From Agromyces albus (GTDB lineage Bacteria; Actinomycetota; Actinomycetes; Actinomycetales; Microbacteriaceae): a stretch of 64,000 nt of DNA. Where the stretch lies: contig NZ_JAUSWX010000001.1 of the NCBI RefSeq assembly GCF_030815405.1, forward strand, positions 1,054,001-1,118,000, given 5' to 3'. Shown here piece after piece: positions 42,036-51,570 of this stretch. A model generated the notes under the pieces. The model saw only the letters and a list, made by a program, of their open reading frames with translations, was not told the DNA's origin and searched no databases. The stretch's first letter is position 1. Each line of letters starts with the position of its first letter. Position numbers and translations under genes: made by a program.

Positions 42036-43339
42036 TCGAGTACCGCTCCATCCGCGTCGGCCTGCTCGGGGCGGGATCGGTGGGCTCGCAGGTCGCCCGA
42101 CTGCTGCTCGAGCACTCCGACGAGCTCGCGCAGCGCAGCGGTGCGCGAATCGAGCTCGTGGGCATCGCCGTGCGCGACCTCGAGGCGAAGCGAGACAGCC
42201 CGCTGCCGCGCGAACTCTTCACGACCGATGCCGAGAGCCTCATCCTCGGCTCCGACATCGTCATCGAGCTCATGGGCGGCATCGAGCCGGCGCGCACGCT
42301 CGTGCTGAGCGCCATCTCGTCGGGCGCCGACGTCGTCACGGGCAACAAGGCGCTCCTCGCCCTGCACGGGCCCGAGCTCTTCGCGGCGGCCGAGCAGGTC
42401 GGCGCGCAGCTCTCCTACGAGGCCGCCGTCGCAGGCGCGATCCCGATCATCCGGCCGCTGCGCGACAGCCTCGCGGGCGATCGGGTCGAGCGCATCCTCG
42501 GCATCGTCAACGGCACGACGAACTTCATCCTCGATCGCATGGACACGACCGGCGCGAGCCTCGAAGACGCCCTCGCGACCGCCACCGAGCTCGGCTATGC
42601 CGAGGCCGACCCCACCGCCGACATCGGCGGCTACGATGCCGCGCAGAAGGCCGCGATCCTCGCGAGCCTCGCCTTCCACACGAGCGTTCCGGTCGAGGCC
42701 GTGCACCGCGAGGGCATCACGGGCGTCACCGCCGAGCAGGTCGAGTCAGCCAAGCGCGCTGGCTTCGTCGTGAAGCTCCTCGCGATCTGCGAGCGGCTCG
42801 TCGACCCCGAGACGGGTGAGGAGGGCGTGTCGGCGCGCGTCTATCCGGCACTCGTGCCCCGGATCCATCCGCTCGCCGCCGTGCACGGGGCGAACAACGC
42901 CGTGTTCGTCGAAGCCGCCGCAGCCGGCCCGCTGATGTTCTACGGCGCCGGCGCCGGGGGAGTGCAGACCGCCTCCGCGGTGCTCGGCGACCTCGTGGCG
43001 ATCGCGCGGCGCCACGTCATCGGCGGCCCCGGCACGGCCGAGTCAACCCACGCCGAGATGCCCGTGCTCGACATCGGGCGCATCACGACGCGCTACGCGA
43101 TCACCCTCGAGGTCGTCGACGAGCCGGGCGTGCTCGCGACGATCGCGCACGTCTTCGCCGACCACGGAGTGTCGGTCGAGCAGCTCCAGCAGACGGTGAG
43201 CGACGACTCCCAGCGGGCTACGCTGGTCATCGGGACGCATGAGGCGAAGGAGTCCGCGCTCGCCGAGACCGTCGCCGCCCTCGCCCAGAGTCCCGTCGTC
43301 GCATCCGTGGCATCCGTTCTCCGAGTCGAAGGAACGTAA
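42032..43339 (+). CDS. hom: Homoserine dehydrogenase
   Basis: A 435-residue enzyme reducing aspartate semialdehyde to homoserine, the branch point for threonine and methionine. It shows the NAD(P) motif VGLLGAGSVGSQVA, VTGNKALLA, the catalytic block GYAEADPTADIGGYDAAQKA, and a C-terminal ACT domain (about 358-435, YAITLEVVDEPGVLATIAHVF) that likely senses threonine. Homoserine from it also feeds metX elsewhere in the window. Coupled to lysA by a 4-base overlap and directly abutting thrC. Confidence 0.96.
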   Translation: MIEYRSIRVGLLGAGSVGSQVARLLLEHSDELAQRSGARIELVGIAVRDLEAKRDSPLPRELFTTDAESLILGSDIVIELMGGIEPARTLVLSAISSGADVVTGNKALLALHGPELFAAAEQVGAQLSYEAAVAGAIPIIRPLRDSLAGDRVERILGIVNGTTNFILDRMDTTGASLEDALATATELGYAEADPTADIGGYDAAQKAAILASLAFHTSVPVEAVHREGITGVTAEQVESAKRAGFVVKLLAICERLVDPETGEEGVSARVYPALVPRIHPLAAVHGANNAVFVEAAAAGPLMFYGAGAGGVQTASAVLGDLVAIARRHVIGGPGTAESTHAEMPVLDIGRITTRYAITLEVVDEPGVLATIAHVFADHGVSVEQLQQTVSDDSQRATLVIGTHEAKESALAETVAALAQSPVVASVASVLRVEGT

Positions 43340-44440
43340 GTGAACAACCCCATCGCCCCCAAGGCTGATTCGCGTCAATGGCGCGGCGTGATCCGCGAGT
43401 ACGCCGATCGCCTCGACGTGACGGATGCCACGCCCGTCGTCACCCTCGGTGAAGGCGGAACTCCGCTCCTGCCCGCCCCGGCGCTCTCGCACCGCACGGG
43501 CGCCGACGTGTGGGTGAAGTTCGAGGGAATGAACCCCACGGGCTCCTTCAAGGACCGCGGCATGACCATGGCCGTGACGAAGGCCGTCGAGCGCGGCGCC
43601 AAGGTCGTCATCTGCGCGTCGACCGGCAACACCTCGGCCTCGGCCGCGGCGTACGCGACGCACGCGGGCATCTCCGCCGCCGTGCTCGTGCCCGAGGGCA
43701 AGATCGCCCTCGGCAAACTCAGCCAGGCGATCGCGCACAACGCGAACCTCATCCAGGTGCAGGGCAACTTCGACGACTGCCTCGACATTGCACGCGACCT
43801 CGCCGAGAACTACCCCGTGCACCTCGTCAACTCGGTCAACAACGACCGCATCGAGGGCCAGAAGACGGCCGCGTTCGAGGTCGTCGAGGTGCTCGGCGAC
43901 GCGCCCGACTTCCACTTCATCCCCGTCGGCAACGCGGGCAACTACACGGCGTACACGCGCGGCTACCGTGAGGACATCGCCGCCGGCAACGCCACGCGGC
44001 TGCCGCGAATGTTCGGCTTCCAGGCATCCGGCTCCGCGCCGATCGTGCGCGGCGAGGTCGTTCGCGATCCCGACACGATCGCGAGCGCGATCCGCATCGG
44101 CAATCCGGCGTCGTGGGAGCTCGCCCTCGAGGCACGCGACGAGTCCGACGGTTACTTCGGCGCCATCGACGATGACAAGATCCTCGAGGCGCAGCGCATC
44201 CTCTCGGCCGAGGTCGGCATCTTCGTCGAGCCCGCGTCGGCCATCAGCGTCGCAGGGCTGCTCGAGCGCTCGGCCGCCGGCGTCGTCCCCGCGGGTGCGC
44301 GCGTCGTGCTCACCGTGACCGGCCACGGCCTGAAAGACCCGCAGTGGGCGCTTCGCACGGCCGATGGCTCCGATGTGCAGCCGACGATCGTGCCCGTCGA
44401 CACCGCGGCCGTCGCCGCAGTGCTCGGACTCGCGTCATGA
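43340..44440 (+). CDS. thrC: Threonine synthase
   Basis: A 366-residue fold-II PLP enzyme converting O-phosphohomoserine to threonine. The start WRGVIREYADRL, PLP Lys71 in NPTGSFKDRGM, and the phosphate loop PVGNAGNYTAY identify it. It belongs to the short actinobacterial/plant-like branch, not the long E. coli type. The GTG follows the hom TAA with no gap; the stop overlaps thrB by 4 bases. Confidence 0.95.
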   Translation: MNNPIAPKADSRQWRGVIREYADRLDVTDATPVVTLGEGGTPLLPAPALSHRTGADVWVKFEGMNPTGSFKDRGMTMAVTKAVERGAKVVICASTGNTSASAAAYATHAGISAAVLVPEGKIALGKLSQAIAHNANLIQVQGNFDDCLDIARDLAENYPVHLVNSVNNDRIEGQKTAAFEVVEVLGDAPDFHFIPVGNAGNYTAYTRGYREDIAAGNATRLPRMFGFQASGSAPIVRGEVVRDPDTIASAIRIGNPASWELALEARDESDGYFGAIDDDKILEAQRILSAEVGIFVEPASAISVAGLLERSAAGVVPAGARVVLTVTGHGLKDPQWALRTADGSDVQPTIVPVDTAAVAAVLGLAS

Positions 44441-45411
44441 CCAGCGCGGCCGCTGCGCCCGCCGCGGACGTGCGCCCAGACCTCACGGGTCGTCGCGTGC
44501 ACGTGAAGGTGCCGGCCACCTCGGCCAACCTCGGGCCGGGCTTCGACACGCTGGGCCTCGCACTCGCTCGTTACGACGACCTCGAGGTGTCGGTTCCGAC
44601 GGCATCGACTGGGCAGGATGGCCCGGGGCTCGACATCGAGGTGCACGGCGTGGGTGCCGGCGAGGTGCCGCTCGACGCGTCGCACCTCGTGGTGCGCGCG
44701 ATCGCGCACACGTTCGCCCGCGCCGGCGTCGAGCTGCCGCCGCTCAAGCTCGTGGCGCACAACAGCATCCCCCATGGCCGCGGACTCGGTTCGTCGGGCG
44801 CCGCGATCGTAGCGGGCGTGATCGCCGCGAAGGGGCTCCTCGAGGGAATCGTGGAGTTCGATCCCGACGAGTTGCTCGCCCTCGCGACCGAGCTCGAGGG
44901 GCACCCCGACAACGTCGCGCCGGCGCTCTTCGGCGGGCTCACGATTGCGTGGGTCACTCCCGAGGGGCCACGACACAAGAAGCTCATCGTGCACCGCGGC
45001 GTCTCGCCGCTCGTGCTCGTGCCCGAGCACGAGATGTCGACGGCCCTCGCGCGGTCGCTGCAGCCTGAGTCGGTGCCGCACGAAGACGCGGTGTTCAACG
45101 TCTCGCGCTCCGCCCTGCTCATCGCGGCCCTCATCCAGAGCCCCGAGCTGCTCCTGCAGGCCACGGAAGACAAGCTGCACCAGCACTACCGCGCACAGGC
45201 GATGCCCGAGACCGACCGGCTCATCCGGGCGCTCCGCGCGGCGGGGCATCCTGCGGTCGTCTCGGGAGCGGGCCCCTCGATCCTCGTGCTCGCGAGCGAC
45301 CCGAGCGCGCGCGCCGAGGCGATCAGGCTCGTCGAGGCGTCGGCCGACACCGTGTGGCAGGCCCTGCCGCTCGCGGTCGACTTCATGGGCGCGACGGTCC
45401 AGCCCGCCTAG
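44437..45411 (+). CDS. thrB: Homoserine kinase
   Basis: A 324-residue GHMP kinase that phosphorylates homoserine. It has the N-terminal VPATSANLGPGFDTLGLAL, the ATP loop IPHGRGLGSSGAAIVAG, and the C-terminal motif VSGAGPSILVLAS. It ends the hom-thrC-thrB operon. The 265 bases that follow hold the promoter and leader of rho. Confidence 0.95.
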   Translation: MTSAAAAPAADVRPDLTGRRVHVKVPATSANLGPGFDTLGLALARYDDLEVSVPTASTGQDGPGLDIEVHGVGAGEVPLDASHLVVRAIAHTFARAGVELPPLKLVAHNSIPHGRGLGSSGAAIVAGVIAAKGLLEGIVEFDPDELLALATELEGHPDNVAPALFGGLTIAWVTPEGPRHKKLIVHRGVSPLVLVPEHEMSTALARSLQPESVPHEDAVFNVSRSALLIAALIQSPELLLQATEDKLHQHYRAQAMPETDRLIRALRAAGHPAVVSGAGPSILVLASDPSARAEAIRLVEASADTVWQALPLAVDFMGATVQPA

Positions 45412-45494
45412 CGTGCCGTCGCGCGCGGCGACCGCCCTGGGGCATCCGTTCCCGAGAGGCGTGTCGGCTGTCCGGACCAAGGATTCGGTGATGC

Positions 45495-45676
45495 TAGACT
45501 GAATCCGCACCCGGCAGGCAACGCACTGTTCGCGTTCCCGGCCGCATCGTGCAATTCCCGGCAATCTATTGCTTTCGCTCTCGCGCACGTCTGCGCCACC
45601 GCGCTTCGACATCGCTCGTGCCAGCGATCAGCTCTCCTGGGTCGCAACTCTGCGACAGGGGAAAGGAACATACCCA
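45495..45676 (+). promoter_or_regulatory. rho promoter and hairpin-rich leader
   Basis: TAGACT (45495-45500) is the candidate -10, giving a leader of about 170 bases. Two perfect hairpins precede the ribosome site: ATCGCT-CGTGCC-AGCGAT (45611-45628) and GTCGCA-ACTC-TGCGAC (45641-45656), followed by AGGGGAAAGGA. The rest of the 45412-45494 gap shows nothing clear. Confidence 0.5.
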
Positions 45677-47962
45677 GTGACCAACGGAACCCACCACGCC
45701 GAGAGCGTGGCCAACCGCACCCGCCTGAGCACCCTCAAGGTCCCCGAGCTCCAGGAGCTCGCCCTCACGCTCGGCATCGCGGGTGCTTCGAAGCGCCGAA
45801 AAGGAGAACTCGTGGAGTTGATCTCCGCCCACCAGGAGGGGTCGACCGGCGAAGCTCCGGTCGTCGAGCCTGACGAGACCGCGGCTCCCGCCGCCGACGC
45901 CGAGTCGTCCATCGAAACGCCTTTTGAGACGCCTGCCGAGGCGGAGACCGCCGCGGCGGTCGAGTCCTCGACCATCGTCGAGTCCTTCCGAGGCGAGGCT
46001 CCGAGCGAGCAGGCCGAAGACCCGTCGACCGATGGCGCCGACACGACCGAGGGCGCGAGCGAAGCGCTCGCCGCCGCAGTCACCGTCACCCGTCCTGCAC
46101 GTCGGCAGCCGCGACGCGCCACGAGCGCGACCACGGCCACGGCCGCGACGCAGCACGTGAACGGCGGCGACACCGGACTCGGCCTCGTGCCGGCTGATGT
46201 CGACGCCCGCGAGGCGGCCCGCGCGGCCGTGCGAGAGGAGCTCGCCGCGGCAACCGGCGAGGGCGCACGCAGCCCTCAGCCCGCCGAGGGCGACGACGAG
46301 GCGGCATCCGCCGAAGAGCCGCGCCAGGGCCGCAACCGCAACCGTGGCCGCCGAGGCGGCGAGCGTGGCGACCGTGCTGAGCGCACCGAGCGCACCGAGC
46401 GCGGCGACGACGCACAGAAGACCGAGAGCCGCCAGCAGCCCCGCCAGAACGGCGACCGTGACGAGCGCGGCGAGCGCCAGAACGGCGAGCGCGGCGACCG
46501 TGGCGACCGCCAGAACGCCGGCCAGGCCGAGCAGGGCCGCAGGGCCGACGAGGGCGCCAAGGCCGATACCGCCCGCCAGGTCGACGTCGACAACGGCAAG
46601 CAGCAGAACGACGGCGCACGCGGCCAGCAGGGCCGTGGCCAGCAGGAGCGTGGCCAGCAGGAGCGCGAGCGCGGCCAGCAGGACCAGCTGCAGGAGGGCG
46701 AGGGCGGTCGTCGCAATCGCTACCGCGACCGCAAGCGTCGCGGCCAGGGCGGCGGCGACGAGCTCGAGCCCGAGATCCTCGACGACGACGTGCTGATCCC
46801 GATCGCCGGCATCCTCGATGTGCTCGACAACTACGCGTTCGTGCGCACGACCGGCTACCTCCCGGGACCGAGCGACGTCTACGTCTCGCTCGGCCAGGTG
46901 AAGAAGTACAACCTGCGCAAGGGCGACGCCGTCGTCGGCTCCATCAAGCAGCCGCGTGACGGCGAGTCGAACAGCCGCCAGAAGTACAACGCCCTGGTCA
47001 AGGTCGACTCCGTGAACGGGCAGACGCCCGAGGAGTCGGCGGCGCGCGTCGACTTCCAGAAGCTCACGCCGCTCTACCCGCAGGAGCGCCTGCGGCTCGA
47101 GACCGAGCCCACGAAGCTCACGCAGCGCATCATCGACCTCGTCGCCCCGATCGGCAAGGGCCAGCGCGGCCTCATCGTCGCGCCGCCCAAGGCCGGCAAG
47201 ACGATCGTGCTGCAGCAGATCGCCAACGCCATCTCGACGAACAACCCCGAGGTCCACCTCATGGTCGTGCTCGTCGACGAGCGCCCCGAAGAGGTCACCG
47301 ACATGCAGCGCACGGTGAAGGGCGAGGTCATCGCCTCGACCTTCGACCGTCCCGCCGAAGACCACACGACGGTCGCCGAGCTCGCCATCGAGCGCGCGAA
47401 GCGGCTCGTCGAGCTCGGTCACGACGTCGTCGTGCTGCTCGACTCGATCACCCGGCTCGGGCGTGCGTACAACCTCGCCGCGCCGGCATCCGGTCGCATC
47501 CTCTCCGGCGGCGTCGACGCCTCGGCGCTCTACCCGCCGAAGCGGTTCTTCGGGGCGGCGCGCAACATCGAGAACGGCGGATCGCTCACCATCCTCGCCA
47601 CCGCGCTCGTCGAGACCGGTTCGAAGATGGACGAGGTGATCTTCGAGGAGTTCAAGGGCACCGGCAACTCCGAGCTCCGGCTCTCGCGCCAGCTCGCCGA
47701 CAAGCGCATCTTCCCGGCCGTCGACGTGAACGCCTCGTCGACGCGTCGTGAGGAGATGCTGCTCTCGCCCGACGAGGTGAAGATCACCTGGAAGCTCCGA
47801 CGCGCCCTCGCGGGCCTCGACCCGCAGCCGGCGCTCGAGGCCGTGCTGGGTCGCCTGAAGGAGACCCAGTCGAACGTCGAGTTCCTGATGCTCATGCAGA
47901 AGTCGATGCCCGTCGCGGGCGGCACGGCGGCCTCGCACGGGCACGAGATCGACCACCGGTAA
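45677..47962 (+). CDS. rho: Transcription termination factor Rho
   Basis: A 761-residue hexameric RNA helicase that ends transcription. An N-terminal Rho_N helix bundle ([19 protein letters not shown]) is followed by an acidic stretch. Next comes a large low-complexity insert (about residues 160-365) full of Arg, Gly, Asp, Gln and Asn (RGER, GQQER repeats). Then come the RNA-binding OB fold ([19 protein letters not shown]) and the ATPase with P-loop [11 protein letters not shown] and [12 protein letters not shown]. Such inserts are typical of high-GC actinobacteria. GTG 45677 follows AAAGGA; an upstream in-frame ATG lies in the leader. The rpmE gene often found after rho is absent. Confidence 0.95.
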   Translation: MTNGTHHAESVANRTRLSTLKVPELQELALTLGIAGASKRRKGELVELISAHQEGSTGEAPVVEPDETAAPAADAESSIETPFETPAEAETAAAVESSTIVESFRGEAPSEQAEDPSTDGADTTEGASEALAAAVTVTRPARRQPRRATSATTATAATQHVNGGDTGLGLVPADVDAREAARAAVREELAAATGEGARSPQPAEGDDEAASAEEPRQGRNRNRGRRGGERGDRAERTERTERGDDAQKTESRQQPRQNGDRDERGERQNGERGDRGDRQNAGQAEQGRRADEGAKADTARQVDVDNGKQQNDGARGQQGRGQQERGQQERERGQQDQLQEGEGGRRNRYRDRKRRGQGGGDELEPEILDDDVLIPIAGILDVLDNYAFVRTTGYLPGPSDVYVSLGQVKKYNLRKGDAVVGSIKQPRDGESNSRQKYNALVKVDSVNGQTPEESAARVDFQKLTPLYPQERLRLETEPTKLTQRIIDLVAPIGKGQRGLIVAPPKAGKTIVLQQIANAISTNNPEVHLMVVLVDERPEEVTDMQRTVKGEVIASTFDRPAEDHTTVAELAIERAKRLVELGHDVVVLLDSITRLGRAYNLAAPASGRILSGGVDASALYPPKRFFGAARNIENGGSLTILATALVETGSKMDEVIFEEFKGTGNSELRLSRQLADKRIFPAVDVNASSTRREEMLLSPDEVKITWKLRRALAGLDPQPALEAVLGRLKETQSNVEFLMLMQKSMPVAGGTAASHGHEIDHR
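46320..46760 (+). repeat. Low-complexity repeats in the Rho insert
   Basis: Short imperfect repeats of CGAGCGCGGCGACCGT and GGCCAGCAGGAGCG types encode RGER/GDRG and GQQER units. Confidence 0.7.
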
Positions 47963-47966
47963 GGCT

Positions 47967-49043
47967 GTGTTCGAGTCCGTCAGCAACCTCCTCGCCGAGC
48001 ATGCGCAGCTCCAGGAGGAGCTCGCCGACCCTGCGCTCCATGCCGACGCAGCGCGCGCGAAGAAGGTCAATCGGCGTTATGCCGAGCTGAGCCGGATCGT
48101 CCACGCGCACACGACGTGGCTCGAGGCGCAAGACGACCTCGCCGCCGCGCGTGAGCTCGCCAAAGACGACACCGCCTTCGCCGAGGAGGTGCCCGCGCTC
48201 GAGGAGGCGCTCGCCACGGCGCAGGAGCGCCTGCGGCGGCTGCTCATTCCGCGCGACCCCGACGACGGACGCGACGTGATCATGGAGATCAAGGGCGGCG
48301 AGGGGGGCGCGGAGAGCGCCCTCTTCGCGGGCGATCTCCTGCGCATGTACATGCAGTACGCGCAGGCCAAGGGCTGGAAGGTCGAGCTCCTCGACCAGAA
48401 CGAGTCCGACCTCGGGGGCTACAAAGACGTGCAGGTCGCGATCAAGTCGAACGCGACCGACCCGTCGCAGGGCGTGTGGGCGCACCTCAAGTACGAGGGC
48501 GGCGTGCACCGCGTGCAACGCGTGCCCGTCACCGAGACGCAGGGCCGCATCCACACCTCCACGACGGGCGTGCTCGTCTTCCCCGAGGTCGACGAGCCCG
48601 AAGAGGTCGCCATCAGCCAGAACGACCTGAAGATCGACGTCTATCGTTCGTCGGGTCCCGGCGGTCAGTCGGTGAACACCACCGACTCCGCGGTGCGCAT
48701 CACCCACCTCCCGACCGGCATCGTCGTGTCGATGCAGAACGAGAAGTCTCAGCTGCAGAACCGTGAGGCGGCGATGCGAGTGCTTCGCGCCCGCATCCTC
48801 GCCCGCCAGCAGGAGGAGCTCGCGGCTGCGGCATCCGATGCCCGCAAGTCGCAGATCCGCTCGATGGACCGCTCCGAGCGCATCCGCACCTACAACTTCC
48901 CCGAGAATCGCGTCGCCGACCACCGCACCGGCTACAAGGCCTACAACCTCGACGCCGTCATGAACGGCGCGCTCGATCCGATCGTCGAGTCGGCCATCCA
49001 GGCCGACGAAGAGGCGCAGCTCGCCAACCTCGGCGACGAGTAG
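47967..49043 (+). CDS. prfA: Peptide chain release factor 1
   Basis: A 358-residue class I release factor reading UAA and UAG. It has the tripeptide anticodon PVT in [14 protein letters not shown] and the catalytic GGQ in [20 protein letters not shown] start 4 bases after the rho stop. It normally lies next to prmC, which methylates this GGQ; here cysE and cysK intervene on the other strand. Confidence 0.96.
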   Translation: MFESVSNLLAEHAQLQEELADPALHADAARAKKVNRRYAELSRIVHAHTTWLEAQDDLAAARELAKDDTAFAEEVPALEEALATAQERLRRLLIPRDPDDGRDVIMEIKGGEGGAESALFAGDLLRMYMQYAQAKGWKVELLDQNESDLGGYKDVQVAIKSNATDPSQGVWAHLKYEGGVHRVQRVPVTETQGRIHTSTTGVLVFPEVDEPEEVAISQNDLKIDVYRSSGPGGQSVNTTDSAVRITHLPTGIVVSMQNEKSQLQNREAAMRVLRARILARQQEELAAAASDARKSQIRSMDRSERIRTYNFPENRVADHRTGYKAYNLDAVMNGALDPIVESAIQADEEAQLANLGDE

Positions 49044-49044
49044 C

Positions 49045-49074
49045 CGCGAGCGGATGCCGCGGCATCCGCTCGCG
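49045..49074. terminator. Perfect 30-bp palindrome between prfA and cysE
   Basis: A fully self-complementary 30-base palindrome centred on GGATGCCGCGGCATCC lies 1 base after the prfA stop and 8 bases before the cysE stop. It can serve both strands, though a stem with no loop would open at its centre. No U-tract. Confidence 0.75.
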
Positions 49075-49082
49075 CCTTCATC

Positions 49083-49661
49083 TCAGATGTGCCAGTCGTG
49101 CACGCCGCGGGCGGCGTCGGCCGTCTCGTGCGAGAGCGGCTTGACCGTCGCGGGAATGCCGACGATGAGCGAGTGCGAGGGAGCGTCCTTCGTCACGACG
49201 GCGTTCGCACCGATCGCACTCCACGCTCCGATCGTGACGGGGCCGAGCACCTTCGCGCCCGCCCCGACGGTGACGCCGTCTTCGAGCGTCGGATGCCGCT
49301 TGGCGCCGCGCCCGGCGCCGCGCCGCGCCTTCCCGCCGAGAGTGACCCCGTGGTAGAGCATGACGTCGTCGCCGAGCACTGCCGTCTCGCCGATCACGAC
49401 ACCCATGCCGTGGTCGATGAAGAAGCGCCGGCCGATGGTCGCGCCCGGGTGGATCTCGACGCCCGTGAGGAATCGCACCAGTTGCGACAGGATCCGAGCG
49501 GGCAGGAAGAGTCCGCTCACCCAGAGCCGGTGCGCGACGCGATGACCCCAGATCGCATGCAACCCCGAGTAGGCGAGGAACACCTCGAGCGATCCGCGTG
49601 AGGCGGGATCGTGGGCGCGTGCGGTCGAGATGTCTTCACGAAGCTTGGCGAGGAGTCCCAC
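49083..49661 (-). CDS. cysE: Serine O-acetyltransferase
   Basis: A 192-residue left-handed beta-helix acetyltransferase making O-acetylserine for cysteine synthesis. The helical N-terminus ([17 protein letters not shown]) is followed by hexapeptide repeats with catalytic His in [14 protein letters not shown] and LYHGVTLGG. It is the short bacterial type. GTG 49661 gives a usual start; TTG 49673 overlaps the cysK stop and is the alternative. It follows cysK in a two-gene operon and would bind CysK through its C-terminus, which ends in DWHI with a terminal Ile as needed for the complex. Confidence 0.92.
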   Translation of the reverse strand: MGLLAKLREDISTARAHDPASRGSLEVFLAYSGLHAIWGHRVAHRLWVSGLFLPARILSQLVRFLTGVEIHPGATIGRRFFIDHGMGVVIGETAVLGDDVMLYHGVTLGGKARRGAGRGAKRHPTLEDGVTVGAGAKVLGPVTIGAWSAIGANAVVTKDAPSHSLIVGIPATVKPLSHETADAARGVHDWHI

Positions 49662-49665
49662 CCGC

Positions 49666-50601
49666 TCAGTCAAGCAGACCTTCGTACAGCACCGTCGACA
49701 GGTACCGCTCGCCGTAGCTCGCTGCGATCACCACGATGGTCTTGCCGGCGTTCTCGGGTCGATTCGCAAGCTGCGCCGCCGCGTAGATCGTTGCGCCCGA
49801 GGAGATGCCGCCGAGGATGCCCTCCTCGACGCCGAGGCGGCGAGCGGTCGCGATGGCCTGGTCGATGTTCACGTCGATGATCTCGTCGTAGATGTCGCGG
49901 TCGAGGATCGCCGGCACGAAGTTCGCTCCGATGCCCTGGATCTTGTGGGGGCCGGGCGCGCCGCCGTTGAGGATCGGCGACTCGGCGGGCTCGACGCCCA
50001 CGATCTTCACGTCGGGCTTGCGCTCCTTGAGCACCTGGCCGACGCCCGAGATCGTGCCGCCGGTGCCGATGCCCGACACGAAGATGTCGACTTCGCCGTC
50101 GGTGTCGTTCCAGACCTCCTCGGCCGTCGTACGGCGGTGGATCTCGACGTTCGCCTCGTTCTCGAACTGCTTCGCGAGCACTGCTCCGGGGGTCTCCGCG
50201 ACGAGCTGCTCGGCGCGGGCGACGGCGCCCTTCATGCCCTCGCTGCCGGGAGTCAGCACGAGCTCAGCGCCATAGGCTCGGAGGAGGCCGCGGCGCTCCT
50301 TGCTCATCGTCTCGGGCATCGCGATGATGACGCGGTAGCCGCGTGCTGCGCCGACCATCGCGAGTGCGATGCCGGTGTTGCCGCTCGTGCCCTCGACGAT
50401 CGTGCCGCCGGGTGCGAGCTCGCCCGAGGCCTCTGCGGCGTCGACGATCGCGACGCCCAGGCGGTCTTTCACGCTCGCCGACGGGTTGTAGAACTCGAGC
50501 TTTGCGAGCACCGTGGCGTCTGCGCCGTCGGTCACTCGGTTGAGACGCACGAGCGGGGTGCGCCCGAATACCTCGGTGATGTTGTCGAAGACCTGTGCCA
50601 T
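49666..50601 (-). CDS. cysK: Cysteine synthase A (O-acetylserine sulfhydrylase)
   Basis: A 311-residue fold-II PLP enzyme. It has PLP Lys45 in [11 protein letters not shown], the substrate loop [12 protein letters not shown] and the phosphate loop [16 protein letters not shown] 50601 follows GAGAGGGA; TAGGCT (50641-50636) is a candidate -10. With cysE it makes cysteine from serine and sulfide. Confidence 0.95.
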   Translation of the reverse strand: MAQVFDNITEVFGRTPLVRLNRVTDGADATVLAKLEFYNPSASVKDRLGVAIVDAAEASGELAPGGTIVEGTSGNTGIALAMVGAARGYRVIIAMPETMSKERRGLLRAYGAELVLTPGSEGMKGAVARAEQLVAETPGAVLAKQFENEANVEIHRRTTAEEVWNDTDGEVDIFVSGIGTGGTISGVGQVLKERKPDVKIVGVEPAESPILNGGAPGPHKIQGIGANFVPAILDRDIYDEIIDVNIDQAIATARRLGVEEGILGGISSGATIYAAAQLANRPENAGKTIVVIAASYGERYLSTVLYEGLLD

Positions 50602-50684
50602 GATGATCCCTCTCGTGACGGCGTGTGCCGCGCTCAGCCTATGGTCGGGGTGCACTCACCGGCTCGTGCGTTACATTCCATTGC

Positions 50685-51569
50685 GTGGATCAACGGATGC
50701 CGGGGCCCGGCGCGCACCCCCTTCGGGCGATTCGCGACGGCGTCGTCGCCCGTCTGGCCGCTGCGGGCGTGCCCGATCCCGAGGTCGACGCCGAGCTGCT
50801 CATCGGCCACGTGCTCGGCCTCTCGCGCGGCGGAGTGCAGGCGAAGCTCGTCATGGACGGCGAGCTGGAGGAGTCGGATGCCGCGTCGCTCGACGCGCTC
50901 GTCGCCCGTCGTGTCCGCCGTGAGCCCCTGCAGCACCTCACCGGCCGGGCCGCCTTCCGTTCGCTCGACCTCTTCGTCGGTCCTGGAGTCTTCGTGCCGC
51001 GGCCCGAGACCGAGGAGGTCGCCCAGCTCGCGATCGATGCCCTGCGGGCGGTGGCCGAGCCCGAGCCGATCGCGGTCGATCTCGGTTCGGGCACGGGTGC
51101 GATCGCGCTCGCCCTCGCGACCGAGGTGCCGCACGCGCGCGTCTGGGCGGTCGAGAACTCGCCCGAGGCGTTCCCGTGGACGCGCCGCAACGTCGAGGCG
51201 ATCGGCGCGCCGAACCTCGACCTCGTGTTCGGCGATCTCGCGCTCGCGCTGCCGGAGCTCGACGGCCGAGTCGCCGTGGTCGTGTCGAATCCGCCGTACG
51301 TGCCGCTCGCCGAGATTCCGCGCGACCCCGAGGTGCGACTCTACGATCCCGTGCACGCGCTCTACGGCGGCGCCGACGGGCTCGACGTGGTGCGGGCGCT
51401 CTCGAAGCGCGCGCTAGGGCTGCTCCGGCCCGGCGGAGTGCTCGTGATCGAGCACGGGGAGCGGCAGTCGGCGGGCATCGCCGCGCTGCTGGCATCCGAC
51501 GGCTGGCGGGCCATCGCCCATCACCGCGACCTGACCACCCGCGACCGGGCGACGACCGCGCTGCGCTGA
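50685..51569 (+). CDS. prmC: Release factor glutamine methyltransferase
   Basis: A 294-residue SAM-dependent enzyme methylating the GGQ glutamine of release factors. The N-terminal helical domain (DPEVDAELLIGHVLGLSR, QHLTGRAAFRSL) and FVPRPETEEV precede the SAM motif VDLGSGTGAIALALA and the catalytic VVSNPPYVPL. GTG 50685 lies 7 bases after TACATT (50672-50677), so it may be leaderless; an in-frame ATG at 50697 is the alternative. It converges with the TetR gene, stops 1 base apart. Confidence 0.93.
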   Translation: MDQRMPGPGAHPLRAIRDGVVARLAAAGVPDPEVDAELLIGHVLGLSRGGVQAKLVMDGELEESDAASLDALVARRVRREPLQHLTGRAAFRSLDLFVGPGVFVPRPETEEVAQLAIDALRAVAEPEPIAVDLGSGTGAIALALATEVPHARVWAVENSPEAFPWTRRNVEAIGAPNLDLVFGDLALALPELDGRVAVVVSNPPYVPLAEIPRDPEVRLYDPVHALYGGADGLDVVRALSKRALGLLRPGGVLVIEHGERQSAGIAALLASDGWRAIAHHRDLTTRDRATTALR

Positions 51570-51570
51570 A

